Origin: Chionoecetes opilio
Lineage: Eukaryota > Arthropoda > Malacostraca > Decapoda > Majidae
DNA: 64,000 bases
Assembly: GCA_016584305.1 (NCBI GenBank)
Contig: JACEEZ010020393.1
Span: 16,001 to 80,000 of the forward strand
Direction: 5' to 3'
Below the pieces are notes generated by a model. That model was not told where the DNA came from, did not search any database, and was given only the letters and a program-made list of their open reading frames with translations. Made by a program: the position numbers and the translations under genes. Below, one piece after another: positions 35,540-47,863 of this stretch. Numbering within the stretch: position 1 is the stretch's first letter; each line of letters starts with the position of its first letter.

Positions 35540-36200
35540 TTCTACGGTCTGCATATTGTACTTTTGAGCTTGGGGTGTCGATATGTTGATTGGAAAATAT
35601 TATCTACTTTTGAGTTTGAGATATGATGAAAACTGTGACTGGAAAAAAACATGTACTTTTTCTTAGTTTGATATATAAGAATGGCGATTGAAGAAAAAAA
35701 ACACGGACTTTTTTTTAGTTCGATATATGAAAATTACGATCGAAATATTTTTTTTTTACTTTTGAGTTTGATATCTGAAAATGGCGATAGCAAAAAAAAC
35801 GATGTATTTTTTCTTAGTTAGATATATGAAAACGGCAGCTGAAAAAAAAATATGGATGTAATTTTGAGTTCGCGATATGAGAATTGTGATCGGAAAAAAA
35901 ATGTGTGTTTTTGAGTTCGATATATAAAAATTGTGGCTTGAAAAAACACATGTATTTTTTTTAGTTTAATATATAAGAATGGCGATTGAAAAAAAAACCA
36001 TGTACTTTTTCTTAGTTAGATATATGAAAATTACGATAAATAAATTTTTTTACTTTTGAGTTTTAATATCTGAAAATGGCGATAGCAAAAAAACGATATA
36101 TTTTTTCTTAGTTAGATATATGAAAACGGCAGCTGAAAAAAAAATATGGATGTATTTTTGAGTTCGCGATATGAAAATTATGATCTAAAATGACGTAATA
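35540..36200. repeat. Degenerate minisatellite of about 60-75 bp (AGTTYGATATATGAAAATGG)
   Basis: About ten diverged copies alternating A-runs and T-runs around the named core. A 280-300-bp block (from about 35690 and again from about 35985) is repeated, so it has higher-order structure. Confidence 0.85.
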
Positions 36201-36399
36201 AAATAGTTATGATTGAGTATATGGCACAAAAATATCATGGTGGAAAATCGTACGGCTTTTGACGTTTACGACAGATCACCGTACCAACACATACACCGTC
36301 GCTTCTAAGTCTCCGGTCTATGAGTTAGTTTTAGAGGTAGAGGTATACGTACAGTTAGAGGTCTGGAGTAGAGGTAGTACTAGGGTGACATGGAGTATG

Positions 36400-38312
36400 G
36401 CTATGGTAACATCAAACTATATGTGGTAACTGTGTACTTTCCTGGAGTATGGCTATGGTAACTGTGTACTTTCCTGGAGTATGGCTATGGTAACATCAAA
36501 CTATATGTGGTAACTGTGTACTTTCCTGGAGTATGGCTATGGTAACTGTGTACTTTCCTGGAGTATGGCTATGGTAACATCAAACTATATGTGGTAACTG
36601 TGTACTTTCCTGGAGTATGGCTATGGTAACATCAAACTATATGTGGTAACTGTGTACTTTCCTGGAGTATAGCTATGGTAACTGTTTACTTTCCTGTAGT
36701 ATGGCTATAATATATGTGGTAACTGTGTACTTTCCTGGAGTATGGCTATAATATATGTGGTAACTGTGTACTTTCCTGGAGTTTGGCTATGGTTACATCA
36801 AACTATATGTGGTAACTGTGTACTTTCCTGGAGTATGGCTATGGTAACATCAAACTATATGTGGTAACTGTGTACTTTCCTGGAGTATAGCTATGGTAAC
36901 TGTTTACTTTCCTGTAGTATGGCTATAATATATGTGGTAACTGTGTACTTTCCTGGAGTATGGCTATAATATATGTGGTAACTGTGTACTTTCCTGGAGT
37001 ATGGCTATAATATATGTGGTAACTGTGTACTTTCCTGGAGTATAGCTATGGTAACTGTGTACTTTCCTGGAGTATGGCTATAATATATGTGGTAACTGTG
37101 TACTTTCCTGGAGTATGGCTATAATATATGTGGTAACTGTGTACTTTCCTGGAGTATGGCAATAATATATGTGGTAACTGTGTACTTTCCTGGAGTATGG
37201 CAATAATATATGTGGTAACTGTGTACTTTCCTGGAGTATGGCAATAATATATGTGGTAACTGTGTACTTTCCTGGAGTATGGCTATAATATATGTGGTAA
37301 CTGTGTACTTTCCTGGAGTATGGCAATAATATATGTGGTAACTGTGTACTTTCCTGGAGTATGGCAATAATATATGTGGTAACTGTGTACTTTCCTGGAG
37401 TATGGCAATAATATATGTGGTAACTGTGTACTTTCCTGGAGTTTGGCTATAATATATGTGGTAACTGTGTACTTTCCTGGAGTTTGGCTATAATATATGT
37501 GGTAACTGTGTACTTTCCTGGAGTTTGGCAATAATATATGTGGTAACTGTGTACTTTCCTGGAGTTTGGCTATAATATATGTGGTAACTGTGTACTTTCC
37601 TGGAGTTTGGCAATAATATATGTGGTAACTGTGTACTTTCCTGGAGTATGGCAATAATATATGTGGTAACTGTGTACTTTCCTGGAGTATGGCAATAATA
37701 TATGTGGTAACTGTGTACTTTCCTGGAGTATGGCAATAATATATGTGGTAACTGTGTACTTTCCTGGAGTTTGGCTATAATATATGTGGTAACTGTGTAC
37801 TTTCCTGGAGTTTGGCTATAATATATGTGGTAACTGTGTACTTTCCTGGAGTTTGGCAATAATATATGTGGTAACTGTGTACTTTCCTGGAGTTTGGCTA
37901 TAATATATGTGGTAACTGTGTACTTTCCTGGAGTTTGGCAATAATATATGTGGTAACTGTGTACTTTCCTGGAGTTTGGCTATGGTTACATCAAACTATA
38001 TGTGGTAACTGTGTACTTTCCTGGAGTTTGGCTATAATATATGTGGTAACTGTGTACTTTCCTGGAGTTTGGCTATGGTTGCATCAAAATATATGTGGTA
38101 ACTGTGTACTTTCCTGGAGTTTGGCTATGGTTGCATCAAACTATATGTGGTAACTGTGTACTTTCCTGGAGTTTGGCTATAATATATGTGGTAACTGTGT
38201 ACTTTCCTGGAGTTTGGCTATGGTTGCATCAAAATATATGTGGTAACTGTGTACTTTCCTGGAGTTTGGCTATGGTTGCATCAAAATAGATGTGGTAACT
38301 GTGTACTTTCCT
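36400..38312. repeat. 41-bp minisatellite (GGTAACTGTGTACTTTCCTG)
   Basis: About 45 copies. The core array (37020-37980) has exact 41-bp periodicity. The flanks carry a longer unit with GGTTACATCAAACTATATGT. The short ORFs on both strands are array translations. Confidence 0.96.
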
Positions 38313-38338
38313 AACCTTGTGGCTTGTGATCGCTTGAC

Positions 38339-38885
38339 AATAAACCCCTTGAGACCCAGAACGTAATTGTATTTTAGCTACCATTAGACGATTTGTAGTG
38401 ACTATAAGCAATATTTTATAGCTATGACCTGTTTAGTATCCTTGTCCACTAACTCATTTGGTATATTCAGTGACTTTTCTTAATTTTATGGCTAACAACA
38501 GACGATTTGTAGTGACTATAAGCAATATTTTATAGCTATGACCTGTTTAGTATCCTTGTCCACTAACTAATGTGGTATATTCAGTGACTTTTCGTAATTT
38601 TATGGCTAATTACAGACGATTTGTAGTGACTATAAGCAATATTTTATAGCTATGACCTGTTTAGTATCCTTGTCCACTAACTAATGTGGTATATTCAGTG
38701 ACTTTTCGTAATTTTATGGCTAATTACAGACGATTTGTAGTGACTATAAGCAATATTTTATAGCTATGACCTGTTTAGTATCCTTGTCCACTAACTCATT
38801 TGGTATATTCAGTGACTTTTCGTAATTTTAGGGCTAACAGATAATTTTATATGTTAATGGAAAGATCTGGGCGTGAAGGAGTTAA
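38339..38885 (+). mobile_element. piggyBac-like TTAA MITE, copy 4, internally amplified
   Basis: Left terminus CCCCTTGAGACCCAGAACG (left TTAA mutated) and right terminus GATCTGGGCGTGAAGGAGTTAA. Between them the segment from GACGATTTGTAGTGACTATA to TTTTATGGCTAA is present four times in tandem (period about 116 bp), so this copy is about 545 bp instead of 210. Confidence 0.88.
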
Positions 38886-39229
38886 GTATAGATGTATCTA
38901 ATCAAACTAAATTTTCTACCGGTTATGAGAGCAGCTGAGAAAAATGTAATACGCCAAGATTTTAATACATGATAGAAATTCAGGATTATTTTATGCCTTT
39001 TACGATCTATCTATCTACGACGCCCTAGATTCCTATGACGATATGAATGACGGAATATTACGTACTTATAGAAAATGAACGGTAATTCTAAAACGACTGA
39101 AATATTGTAGTTCCGTGACGACGACTTTAAAAAACGTACGTGAATGGATGCCGCTGTGAAGAATATACTTGAAGACGATGAAAAGAGTTGATAAAATGGC
39201 ACCTCAAAAACTATATATAAGAAGTGTGT

Positions 39230-41491
39230 TTTGCAATTAACTGGGTGTTTTGCAATTAACTGAGTGTGTTTTCCTATTAACTGAGTGTGTTTTCCTATTA
39301 ACTGAGTGTGTTTTCCAATTAACTGAGTGTGTTTTCCAATTAACTGAGTGTGTTTTCCAATTAACTGAGTGTGTTTTCCTATTAAATGAGTGTGTTTTGC
39401 AATTAACTGAGTGTGTTTTCCTATTAACTGAGTGTTTTGCAATTAACTGAGTGTGTTTTCCTATTAACTGAGTGTGTTTTGCAATTAACTGAGTGTGTTT
39501 TCCAATTAACTGAGTGTGTTTTCCTATTAACTGAGTGTGTTTTGCAATTAACTGAGTGTGTTTTCCAATTAACTGAGTGTGTTTTCCTATTAACTGAGTG
39601 TGTTTTGCAATTAACTGAGTGTGTTTTCCTATTAACTGAGTGTGTTTTGCAATTAACTGAGTGTGTTTTCCAATTAACTTTGTGTGTTTTCCTATTAACT
39701 GAGTGTGTTTTGCAATTAACTGAGTGTGTTTCCCAATTAACTGAGTGTGTTTTCCTATTAACTGAGTGTGTTTTGCAATTAACTGAGTGTGTTTTCCAAT
39801 TAACTGAGTGTGTTTTGCAATTAACTGAGTGTTTTGCAATTAACTGAGTGTTTTGCAATTAACTGAGTGTGTTTTCCAATTAACTGAGTGTGTTTTCCAA
39901 TGAACTGAGTGTGTTTTCCAATGAACTGAGTGTGTTTTCCTATTAACTGAGTGTGTTTTCCAATTAACTGAGTGTGTTTTCCAATTAACTGAGTGTTTTC
40001 CAATGAACTGAGTGTGTTTTCCAATGAACTGAGTGTGTTTTCCAATGAACTGAGTGTGTTTTCCAATTAACTGAGTGTGTTTTCCAATGAACTGAGTGTG
40101 TTTTCCAATTAACTGAGTGTGTTTTCCTATTAACTGAGTGCGTTTTCCAGTTAACTGAGTGTGTTTTGCAATTAACTGAGTGTTTTCCAATTAACTGAGT
40201 GTGTTTTCCTATTAACTGAGTGTGTTTTGCAATTAACTGAGTGTGTTTTCCTATTAACTGAGTGTGTTTTCCAATAACTGAGTGTGTTTTCCAATTAACT
40301 GAGTGTTTTTTGCAATGAACTGAGTGTGTTTTCCAATGAACTGAGTGTGTTTTCCAATGAACTGAGTGTGTTTTCCAATGAACTGAGTGTGTTTTCCAAT
40401 GAACTGAGTGTGTTTTCCAATGAACTGAGTGTGTTTTCCAATGAACTGAGTGTGTTTTCCAATGAACTGAGTGTGTTTTCCAATGAACTGAGTGTGTTTT
40501 CCAATGAACTGAGTGTTTTGCAATTAACTGAGTGTTTTGCAATTAACTGAGTGTTTTGCAATTAACTGAGTGTTTTGCAATTAACTGAGTGTTTTGCAAT
40601 TAACTGAGTGTTTTGCAATTAACTGAGTGTTTTGCAATTAACTGAGTGTTTTGTAATTAACTGAGTGTTTTGCAATTAACTGAGTGTTTTGCAATTAACT
40701 GAGTGTTTTTTGTAATTAACCGAGTGTGTTTTGCAATTAACTGAGTGTGTTTTGCAATTAACGGAGTGTTTTTTGCAATTAACTGAGTGTGTTTTGCAAT
40801 TAACTGAGTGTTTTTTGCAATTAACTGAGTGTGTTTTGCAATTAACTGAGTGTGTTTTGCAATTAACTGAGTGTGTTTTCCAATTAACTGAGTGTTTTCC
40901 AATTAACTGAGTGTGTTTTGCAATTAACTGAGTGTTTTGCAATTAACTGAGTGTTTTGCAATTAACTGAGTGTGTTTTCCAATTAACTGAGTGTTTTGCA
41001 ATTAACTGAGTGTGTTTTCCAATTAACTGAGTGTTTTGCAATTAACTGAGTGTGTTTTGCAATTAACTGAGTGTTTTGCAATTAACTGAGTGTGTTTTGC
41101 AATTAACTGAGTGTGTTTTCCAATTAACTGAGTGTGTTTTCCTATTAACTGAGTGTGTTTTCCTATTAACTGAGTGTGTTTTCCAATTAACTGAGTGTGT
41201 TTTCCAATTAACTGAGTGTGTTTTCCAATTAACTGAGTGTGTTTTCCAATTAACTGAGTGTGTTTTCCTATTAACTGAGTGTGTTTTCCAATTAACTGAG
41301 TGTGTTTTCCAATTAACTGAGTGTGTTTTCCAATTAACTGAGTGTGTTTTCCAATTAACTGAGTGTGTTTTCCTATTAACTGAGTGTGTTTTCCAATTAA
41401 CTGAGTGTTTTCCAATTAACTGAGTGTATTTTCCAATTAACTGAGTGTGTTTTCCAATTAACTGAGTGTGTTTTCCAATTAACTGAGTGTG
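39230..41491. repeat. 21-bp minisatellite (TTTTCCAATTAACTGAGTGTG)
   Basis: About 110 copies in two length classes (21 and 19 bp) with TTTGCAATT, TTCCTATT and TTCCAATG variants clustered in blocks. A single copy of the unit, with the same right flank GTGTTCTGAGG, stands alone at 44617-44640. ORFs such as KHTQLIG repeats are array translations. Confidence 0.96.
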
Positions 41492-41701
41492 TTCTGAGGG
41501 TAGGAAGGATAAAAATGATGGATATTTACCGAAAATAGAAAAAAACCGAGGTATGTATTGTAACTTTCACACGGACGACTAAAAACCGCACTGACAACGA
41601 TATGAAAACTGAGACTTTTAAGATTATAAACTCTAAGAAAATTATCGGATATTAAAAGACGCAAATCCCTGCTCATAGATATGGCTGTGTGACTACTGAT
41701 C

Positions 41702-42826
41702 TAGGCACTGGCATGACACTGGCATAACACTGGCATGACACTGACCTAGGCACTGCCATAACACTGACCTAGGCACTGGCATGACACTGACCTAGGCACT
41801 GGCATAACACTGGCATGACACTGACCTAGGCACTGGCATAACACTGGCATGACACTGACCTAGGCACTGGCATAACACTGACCTAGGCACTGGCATGACA
41901 CTGACCTAGGCACTGGCATGACACTGGCATAACACTGGCATGACACTGACCTAGGTACTGGCATAACACTGACCTAGGCACTGGCATAACACTGACCTAG
42001 GCACTGGCATGACACTGGCATGACACTGACCTAGGCACTGGCATGACACTGGCATAACACTGACCTAGGCACTGGCATAACACTGACCTAGGCACTGGCA
42101 TAACACTGACCTAGGCACTGGCATAACACTGACCTAGGCACTGGCATAACACTGACCTAGGCACTGGCATAACACTGACCTAGGCACTGGCATGACACTG
42201 ACCTAGGCACTGGCATGACACTGGCATAACACTGACCTAGGCACTGGCATAACACTGACCTAGGCACTGGCATGACACTGGCATAACACTGACCTAGGCA
42301 CTGGCATGACATTGGCATAACACTGACCTAGGCACTGGCATGACACTGGCATAACACTGACCTAGGCACTGGCATGACACTGGCATAACACTGACCTAGG
42401 CACTGGCATAACACTGACCTAGGCACTGGCATGACACTGACCTAGGCACTGGCATGACACTGGCATAACACTGACCTAGGCACTGGCATGGCACTGGCAT
42501 AACACTGACCTAGGCACTGGCATAACACTGACCTAGGCACTGGCATGACACTGGCATGGCACTGGCATAACACTGACCTAGGCACTGACATAACACTGAC
42601 CTAGGCACTGGCATAACACTGGCATGGCACTGGCATAACACTGACCTAGGCACTGGCATAACACTGACCTAGGCACTGGCATAACACTGGCATGGCACTG
42701 GCATAACACTGACCTAGGCACTGGCATAACACTGACCTAGGCACTGGCATAACACTGACCTAGGCACTGGCATGACACTGGCATGGCACTGGCATAACAC
42801 TGACCTAGGCACTGGCATAACACTTA
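41702..42826. repeat. 23-bp minisatellite (CACTGGCATAACACTGACCT)
   Basis: About 45 units of 23 bp, each containing CCTAGG, irregularly interrupted by 12-bp ACTGGCATGACA sub-units. Confidence 0.95.
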
Positions 42827-42842
42827 ACACACTTAACATTTA

Positions 42843-43437
42843 GGGGAGGCGGTAGCAGAGTGGTTAGCGTCACCGGGTGGCGTGCTTGGTGACCTGAGTT
42901 CGATCCCGAGTGAGACCCAGAAATCCACTTGAAATCTTTCTGCACCGTCTATCGTGGCCTAAGAACACCCACATGCTGCCCATCAACTCTGCCTTGTATG
43001 GCGAGTGTATGGGAGGACACAGGGGGGCGGCATGAGCCTCTAATCACAGGCGTCACTATAACAATCCTGCCTGCGCCACCACGGGCGAGGGCCAACCATC
43101 ACAGCCCTCAAGTGTGCCTCCAGGGCCTACCATCACAGCCCTCAAGTGTGCCTCCAGGGCCTACCATCACAGCCCTCAAGTGTGCCTCCAGGGCCTACCA
43201 TCACAGCCCTCAAGTGTGCCTCCAGGGCCTACCATCACAGCCCTCAAGTGTGCCTCCAGGGCCAACCATCACAGCCCTCAAGTGTGCCTCCAGGGCCTGC
43301 CATCACAGCCCTCAAGTGTGCCTCCAGGGCCAACCATCACAGCCCTCAAGTGAACCTCCAGGGCCTGCCATCCCACCCCTGGGTCACTGTCTACACGCGC
43401 TATAGGCACAAATGTGTAAAAAAAAAAAAAAGTAAAT
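42843..43437 (+). mobile_element. tRNA-derived SINE with an internal 34-bp VNTR
   Basis: The head carries an A-box-like GTAGCAGAGTGGTTAGCG (about 42852-42869) and a B-box GAGTTCGATCCC (about 42896-42907), the RNA polymerase III promoter layout of tRNA-derived SINEs. A non-tRNA body follows to about 43090, then eight copies of a 34-bp unit containing CCATCACAGCCCTCAAGTGT (43096-43368), then a short 3' part and a poly(A) tail (43419-43431). It is not a functional tRNA gene, since no acceptor stem closes. The ORFs across the VNTR are repeat translations. Confidence 0.85.
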
Positions 43438-43561
43438 AAAGTCTACGGCAAGTATAAAATAACGACACTGAAGAGACTGACTCGTATAACGATAAAATAT
43501 ATAAATAGCTACCGGTAGATATAAAAGAATGGCTTTGAGTGGTTAAATAAAGTTGTAATCT

Positions 43562-44110
43562 ATCTTCTGCTTCACTGCCTATGACCTCATCAAGAATATA
43601 ACACTACTAGGCTAAAATAATAAACCTCATCAAGAATATAACACTACTAGGCTAAAATAATAAACCTCATAAAAACCTAAATCATAAAAATAAATGACAA
43701 AAAAACGATATAATAAAACAATAATAAAAACCGATAAAAAAATATAAACGCCACAATAAATATAAACGCCACAATAAATATAAACACTACAATAAAATTT
43801 CCTTCGTTTATAATTTCTAGCATCAAACGCAAATAAATATTGTCCTTCCTCACCTAATAATAACCTTCCTAATCTAATAATAACCTTCCTAACCTAATAA
43901 TAACCTTCCTAACCTAATAATAACCTTCCTAACCTAATAATAACTTTCCTAACCTAATAATAACCTTCCTAACCTAATAATAACCTTCCTAACCTAATAA
44001 CCTTCCTAACCTAATAATAACCTTCCTCACCTAATAATAACCTTCCTAACCTAATAATAACCTTCCTAACCTAATAACCTTCCTAACCTAATAATAACCT
44101 TCCTAACCGG
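43562..44110. repeat. Three short AT-rich tandem arrays
   Basis: A 54-bp block with CCTCATCAAGAATATAACAC duplicated at 43580-43680; an 18-bp ATAAACGCCACAATAAAT unit at 43740-43795 (three copies); and a 20-bp CTAATAATAACCTTCCTAAC unit at 43852-44110 (about 13 copies). Confidence 0.92.
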
Positions 44111-44280
44111 TCTACCTAATAAAGAACATAACACTACGGCAATAATTTCTTTCGTATATCATTTCTAGCATCGCAATTCGCAACAAACGCAAGGCAATGG
44201 ACGGCAGATAAACACATAACACGATCAATAAACTGTCTACGTTACTTGACTAAACTTCGTCCTCCGCTCACCGCTCGAGT

Positions 44281-44493
44281 TTAACCCCTTGAGACCCAGA
44301 ACATAATTTCCATTGTAATTTGGGTGACATTAGATGATTTGTAGTGACTATAAGCAATGTTTTATAGCTATGACCTGTTTAGTATCCTTGTCCACTAAAT
44401 CATTTGGTATATTCAGTGACTTTTCGTTATTTTAAGGCTCGACAACAGACGATTTTTATATAGCAAGGAAAGATCTGGGCGTGAAGGGGGTAA
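44281..44493 (+). mobile_element. piggyBac-like TTAA MITE, copy 5
   Basis: TTAA at 44281-44284, then CCCCTTGAGACCCAGAAC. The right end is ATCTGGGCGTGAAGGGGGTAA. Single-unit copy without array. 124 bp further on is the lone 21-bp minisatellite unit (44617). Confidence 0.88.
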
Positions 44494-44695
44494 GATATGA
44501 TAACAGTTTGATTGATCTCCTAAATTCTGGTCTGTGTTATGATAATACTTAATGATAAAATGGCGCCTCAAAAAATATATGTGAAATTGTTAAAAAAAAT
44601 AATAATATTTAAATGCCAATGAACTGAGTGTGTTCTGAGGTCCCGGGGGGCAGGGAAAAAAAAAAGAAAAAAAAAGGAAAATGCTTAAAAAAATA

Positions 44696-44852
44696 CAGTA
44701 AAACCTCTCATATTGGGACTAATTGGGCCAAGGAGTGGTCCGAGTAATGCAAGGATCCGAATAATGGGGGGATTATATAGGGGGGGATATGTAAAAAAAG
44801 AAAAAAAAAAAAAAAAATCTAGGTGTATATATTAGCTAGGACATTTCGACCC

Positions 44853-44905
<53 letters not shown>

Positions 44906-45024
44906 AGGTGTATATTATATATTAGCTAGGAAATTTCGACCCCTAAAAAAAAAAAAATAAAAAAAGAAGAAAAAAAAAAGAGGAGGTCCGAATAATGAGG
45001 GTCCGAATACGAGAGGTTTTACTG
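44696..45024. mobile_element. pogo/Tigger-like MITE, copy 2
   Basis: Same termini as the copy at 23466 (CAGTAAAACCTCTCATATTG; ..GAGAGGTTTTACTG) and TA on both sides (44694-44695, 45025-45026). The internal poly(A) blocks are longer here, up to about 45 A. Confidence 0.9.
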
Positions 45025-45200
45025 TAGATGAAAGCGTATCACTGCGAACAAAACATTAATAAATCGCCATCGCCATCGCCAACACTCCCACACGCTGACT
45101 CGCTTTATCGTGTCTCCCGCCTTGCCAGGACTTATTAACAAAATATTGACCTCTTTTCCCATGGCATTCTACGGCTATTGAACTCTTTTCCATGCCATTA

Positions 45201-46006
45201 TTAACCCCTTCACACCCAGACCCATTAACCCCTTCACACCCAGACCCATTAACCCCTTCACACCCAGACCCATTAACCCCTTCACACCCAGACCCATTAA
45301 CCCCTTCACACCCAGACCCATTAACCCCTTCACACCCAGACCCATTAACCCCTTCACACCCAGACCCATTAACCCCTTCACACCCAGACCCATTAACCCC
45401 TTCACACCCAGACCCATTAACCCCTTCACACCCACACCCATTAACCCCTTCACACCCAGACCCATTAACCCCTTCACACCCAGACCCATTAACCCCTTCA
45501 CACCCAGACCCATTAACCCCTTACACCCAGACCCATTAACCCCTTCACACCCAGACCCATTAACCCCTTCACACCCAGACCCATTAACCCCTTCACACCC
45601 AGACCCATTAACCCCTTCACACCCAGACCCATTAACCCTTCACGCTCAGACCCATTAACCCCTTCACACCCAGACCCATTAACCCCTTCACACCCAGACC
45701 CATTAACCCCTTCACACCCAGACCCATTAACCCCTTCACACCCAGACCCATTAACCCCTTCACACCCAGACCCATTAACCCCTTCACACCCAGACCCATT
45801 AACCCCTTCACGCCCAGATCTTTCCTTGGCTATAAAAAATTGTCTGTTGTTAGCCATAAAATTACGAAGTCACTGAATATACCACATTAGTTAGTGGACA
45901 AGGATACTAAACAGGTCATAGCTATAAAATGTTGCTTATAGTCACTACAAAGCGTCTAATGGTACCCAAATTACAATGGAAATTACGTTCTGGGCCTCAA
46001 GGGTTA
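45201..46006 (-). mobile_element. piggyBac-like TTAA MITE, copy 6, inverted, with amplified terminus
   Basis: On the minus strand the body runs 46006 to about 45815 and its right terminus is amplified to 45201 as about 26 units of 24 bp (on the plus strand TTAACCCCTTCACACCCAGA plus CCCA). Nearly all units are of the GGGTGTG type. One unit has a CGCTCAG variant. The outer boundary is an exact TTAA at 45201. Confidence 0.9.
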
Positions 46007-46319
46007 CGTTATTTAACTGTATTCGAGGTTACGGCATCATTCCGTAACAGTTGGATTGACGTACTTCTAAAAACTTGTACTTGGTGTGAAAAGTTTATAA
46101 TATGTCACCTCAAAAAATAAAATATATATACTCTATGATTGTGTAAGGCGTGTTTTCCTTGGTGTATTTAGCTCCTGGGAAAAAAAAATTGAGAAAATGA
46201 GAAGAAAAAAAAAGAAAAAAAATTTGGATGCAAGCGAATCACTGGTAAAAATACATCAATCATCCGTAAATCATCAATCATCATGAATCAATAAAGCGCT
46301 GATGATTGCGTTGACGTAC

Positions 46320-46690
46320 ACAATGAGGTGATGAATCAGGGTATTAATAAGGGGTCAGGGTCATATAGGGATAAGGCTATAAGGTTAGGGTTAGGTTATA
46401 AGGGTTCAAATCAAGGGTCATATTTAGGGTTTACGGTCATTTACGGGTAGGAATATAAGGGTCCTAGGGTGCGAATCAGGGTATTAATTAGGGCCTAGAG
46501 TCATATAGGGGTAAGGATATGAGGTTAGAGTATAAGGGTTGGTTCTGTAGGGTCATTTAGGGATAAAGTAAGGAATGTAAGGAGTACTATTAAGGGAGGA
46601 TAATATAAGGGTTTAGGGCTATATAGGGACAGGATATAAGGGTTCAGGGTTATATAGGGACAGGATTATAAGGGATAAATAATAGGGTAG
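46320..46690. repeat. Degenerate AGGGTCATATAGGGATAAGG repeat
   Basis: Irregular G/A/T units with GGGTCATATAGGG, TATAAGGGTT and short TTAGGG pieces. No constant period. Confidence 0.7.
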
Positions 46691-47149
46691 TTAAGTATAA
46701 GGCAGATAAAAGTAAATAATGAGGAAGATAAAGGTATAAATATAGGAGTTCTGTGGCGGAGATAAAAAGGCATGGGTTGTGTCGTGGCGCTGTCGGGTAT
46801 ACGTAACGGTTCCGCTGTCCTTCCCTCCCTCCCCCCCTTCTGTAAGACCCGTTCCGCAGGCCCCTCCAAGCGTCCGGCGGCGGGGAAAAGACGTGGTTGA
46901 TTATATTGAGACGTCTAGTTTGAGGGTGAAGTACAGGACGTCAAATGTTGAAAAATCGAAGCTTGAGTTAAATGATTGAAGCCAAACCCAAAAAAATAGT
47001 TTAGAGAAGTAATGTTAAGTTAGAAAAAATTGGCAACCTCATTAAATATTAATGTTTTCTTTTCATGTCTTACTTTTAGAAACTATGTCAATACTCAACA
47101 TCATTTACGGCCAATCATATGGTACCTGCACCAGCGTGGGAGTAGTAAT
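46691..47149. other. Unique DNA without recognised gene
   Basis: Intronic or distal 3' sequence beyond cassette 1. No element boundary recognised. Confidence 0.5.
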
Positions 47150-47409
47150 GGCCCCCACCACACACCCCACCACACCACCACCTTACCACACACCCACCGC
47201 GCGGCTAACCATCCCACTAACACCCCTACGGCCGCCTAAATTTCTTTGCGGCCGCGTCTGTGGTGGGCGCGGTGAGTAGTAATGGCCCACACACCCCCGC
47301 CCCTCGCCCCTACGGCCCCCTAAATCTCCTTACGGCCGGTTGTGTGGTAGGGGCGGCGAGTAGTAATGGCCCCCACACCCCCTCTACCACCCCTCGCCCC
47401 TACGGCCAC
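47150..47409. repeat. Tandem copies of the cassette 1 exon tail
   Basis: The block carrying the end of cassette 1 (reverse of the RGRKEI-stop codons plus following 3' sequence) is repeated about every 85-90 bp. Copies are centred near 47230, 47325 and, in the real exon, 47415. The duplicates keep CCCTACGGCC, CCTAAATtTCtTT/CCTAAATCTCCTT and GTAGTAATGGCCC with substitutions. They lie 3' of the stop in transcription order, so they would be 3' UTR. Confidence 0.7.
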
Positions 47410-47624
47410 CTAAATCTCCTTGCGGCCGCGTATGTGGTGGGCGCGGTGAAGGTGTTTGTGCAGATACCACTTGCTCTTGAATTTATTGCCGCAGATGCGA
47501 CACTCAAAGTTGAGCTCATTGCAGGACATGTGAATGTTCTCCAGATGCTGCTTGAGGTTGCCCGGGGAACTATAGGTGCGCTGGCAGATGGGGCAGGGCA
47601 GGGGCTCAAAGCTGCGCATGATCC
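47410..47624 (-). CDS. Alternative terminal zinc-finger exon (cassette 1), two C2H2 fingers
   Basis: Terminal coding exon of 215 nt. The acceptor CCCCCTCCAG lies just above 47624, behind a long polypyrimidine tract, and the TAG stop is at 47410-47412. The first two bases (GG) complete a Gly codon with the G donated by the linker exon at 57849. The exon encodes 70 residues with two classical fingers of spacing C-x2-C-x12-H-x4-H: Cys10/Cys13/His26/His31 and Cys41/Cys44/His57/His62, joined by a 9-residue spacer. It ends in a basic tail, HHIRGRKEI. The fingers would bind DNA as the C-terminal module of a BTB-ZF transcription factor in the nucleus. It is the first finger exon in transcription order, about 10.2 kb after the linker exon. 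The last codons and adjacent 3' sequence are repeated twice more downstream (47150-47409). Which family member this is cannot be fixed from sequence alone. Confidence 0.85.
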
Positions 47625-47863
47625 CTGGAGGGGGAGAGAGAGAACAGCCGTCAGCCCTGGTGAGCCAGGCAGCAGCAACAGCAGCAGTAACAGCAGCACC
47701 AGCAGTACACAGCAGTACACAGCACCAGCAGAGGGATACAGCCACCCCCCCCCCTCGCACCACAAACCAACAGCCGCCTTAGTGACTCTATGACGTGACA
47801 TGACATGACACGCACACATGCCCTCCTGACACCCCTATCCTCAATAGCCCCACACACCAAGCA

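Noticed and set aside
39011..41423. Many KHTQLIG / TECVFQL ORFs
   Set aside because: The 21-bp unit is a multiple of three and keeps frames open. Not coding.
42843..42915. tRNA gene
   Set aside because: A and B boxes are present, but the cloverleaf does not close and a SINE body with poly(A) tail follows.
36400..44110. Regular direct repeats that could be mistaken for CRISPR arrays
   Set aside because: Units are contiguous with no unique spacers, and the genome is eukaryotic.
46386..46410. Telomere-like TTAGGG pieces; also (GGTAA)n at 56993
   Set aside because: Only one or two TTAGGG units in a degenerate repeat. GGTAA is not the arthropod TTAGG telomere repeat.
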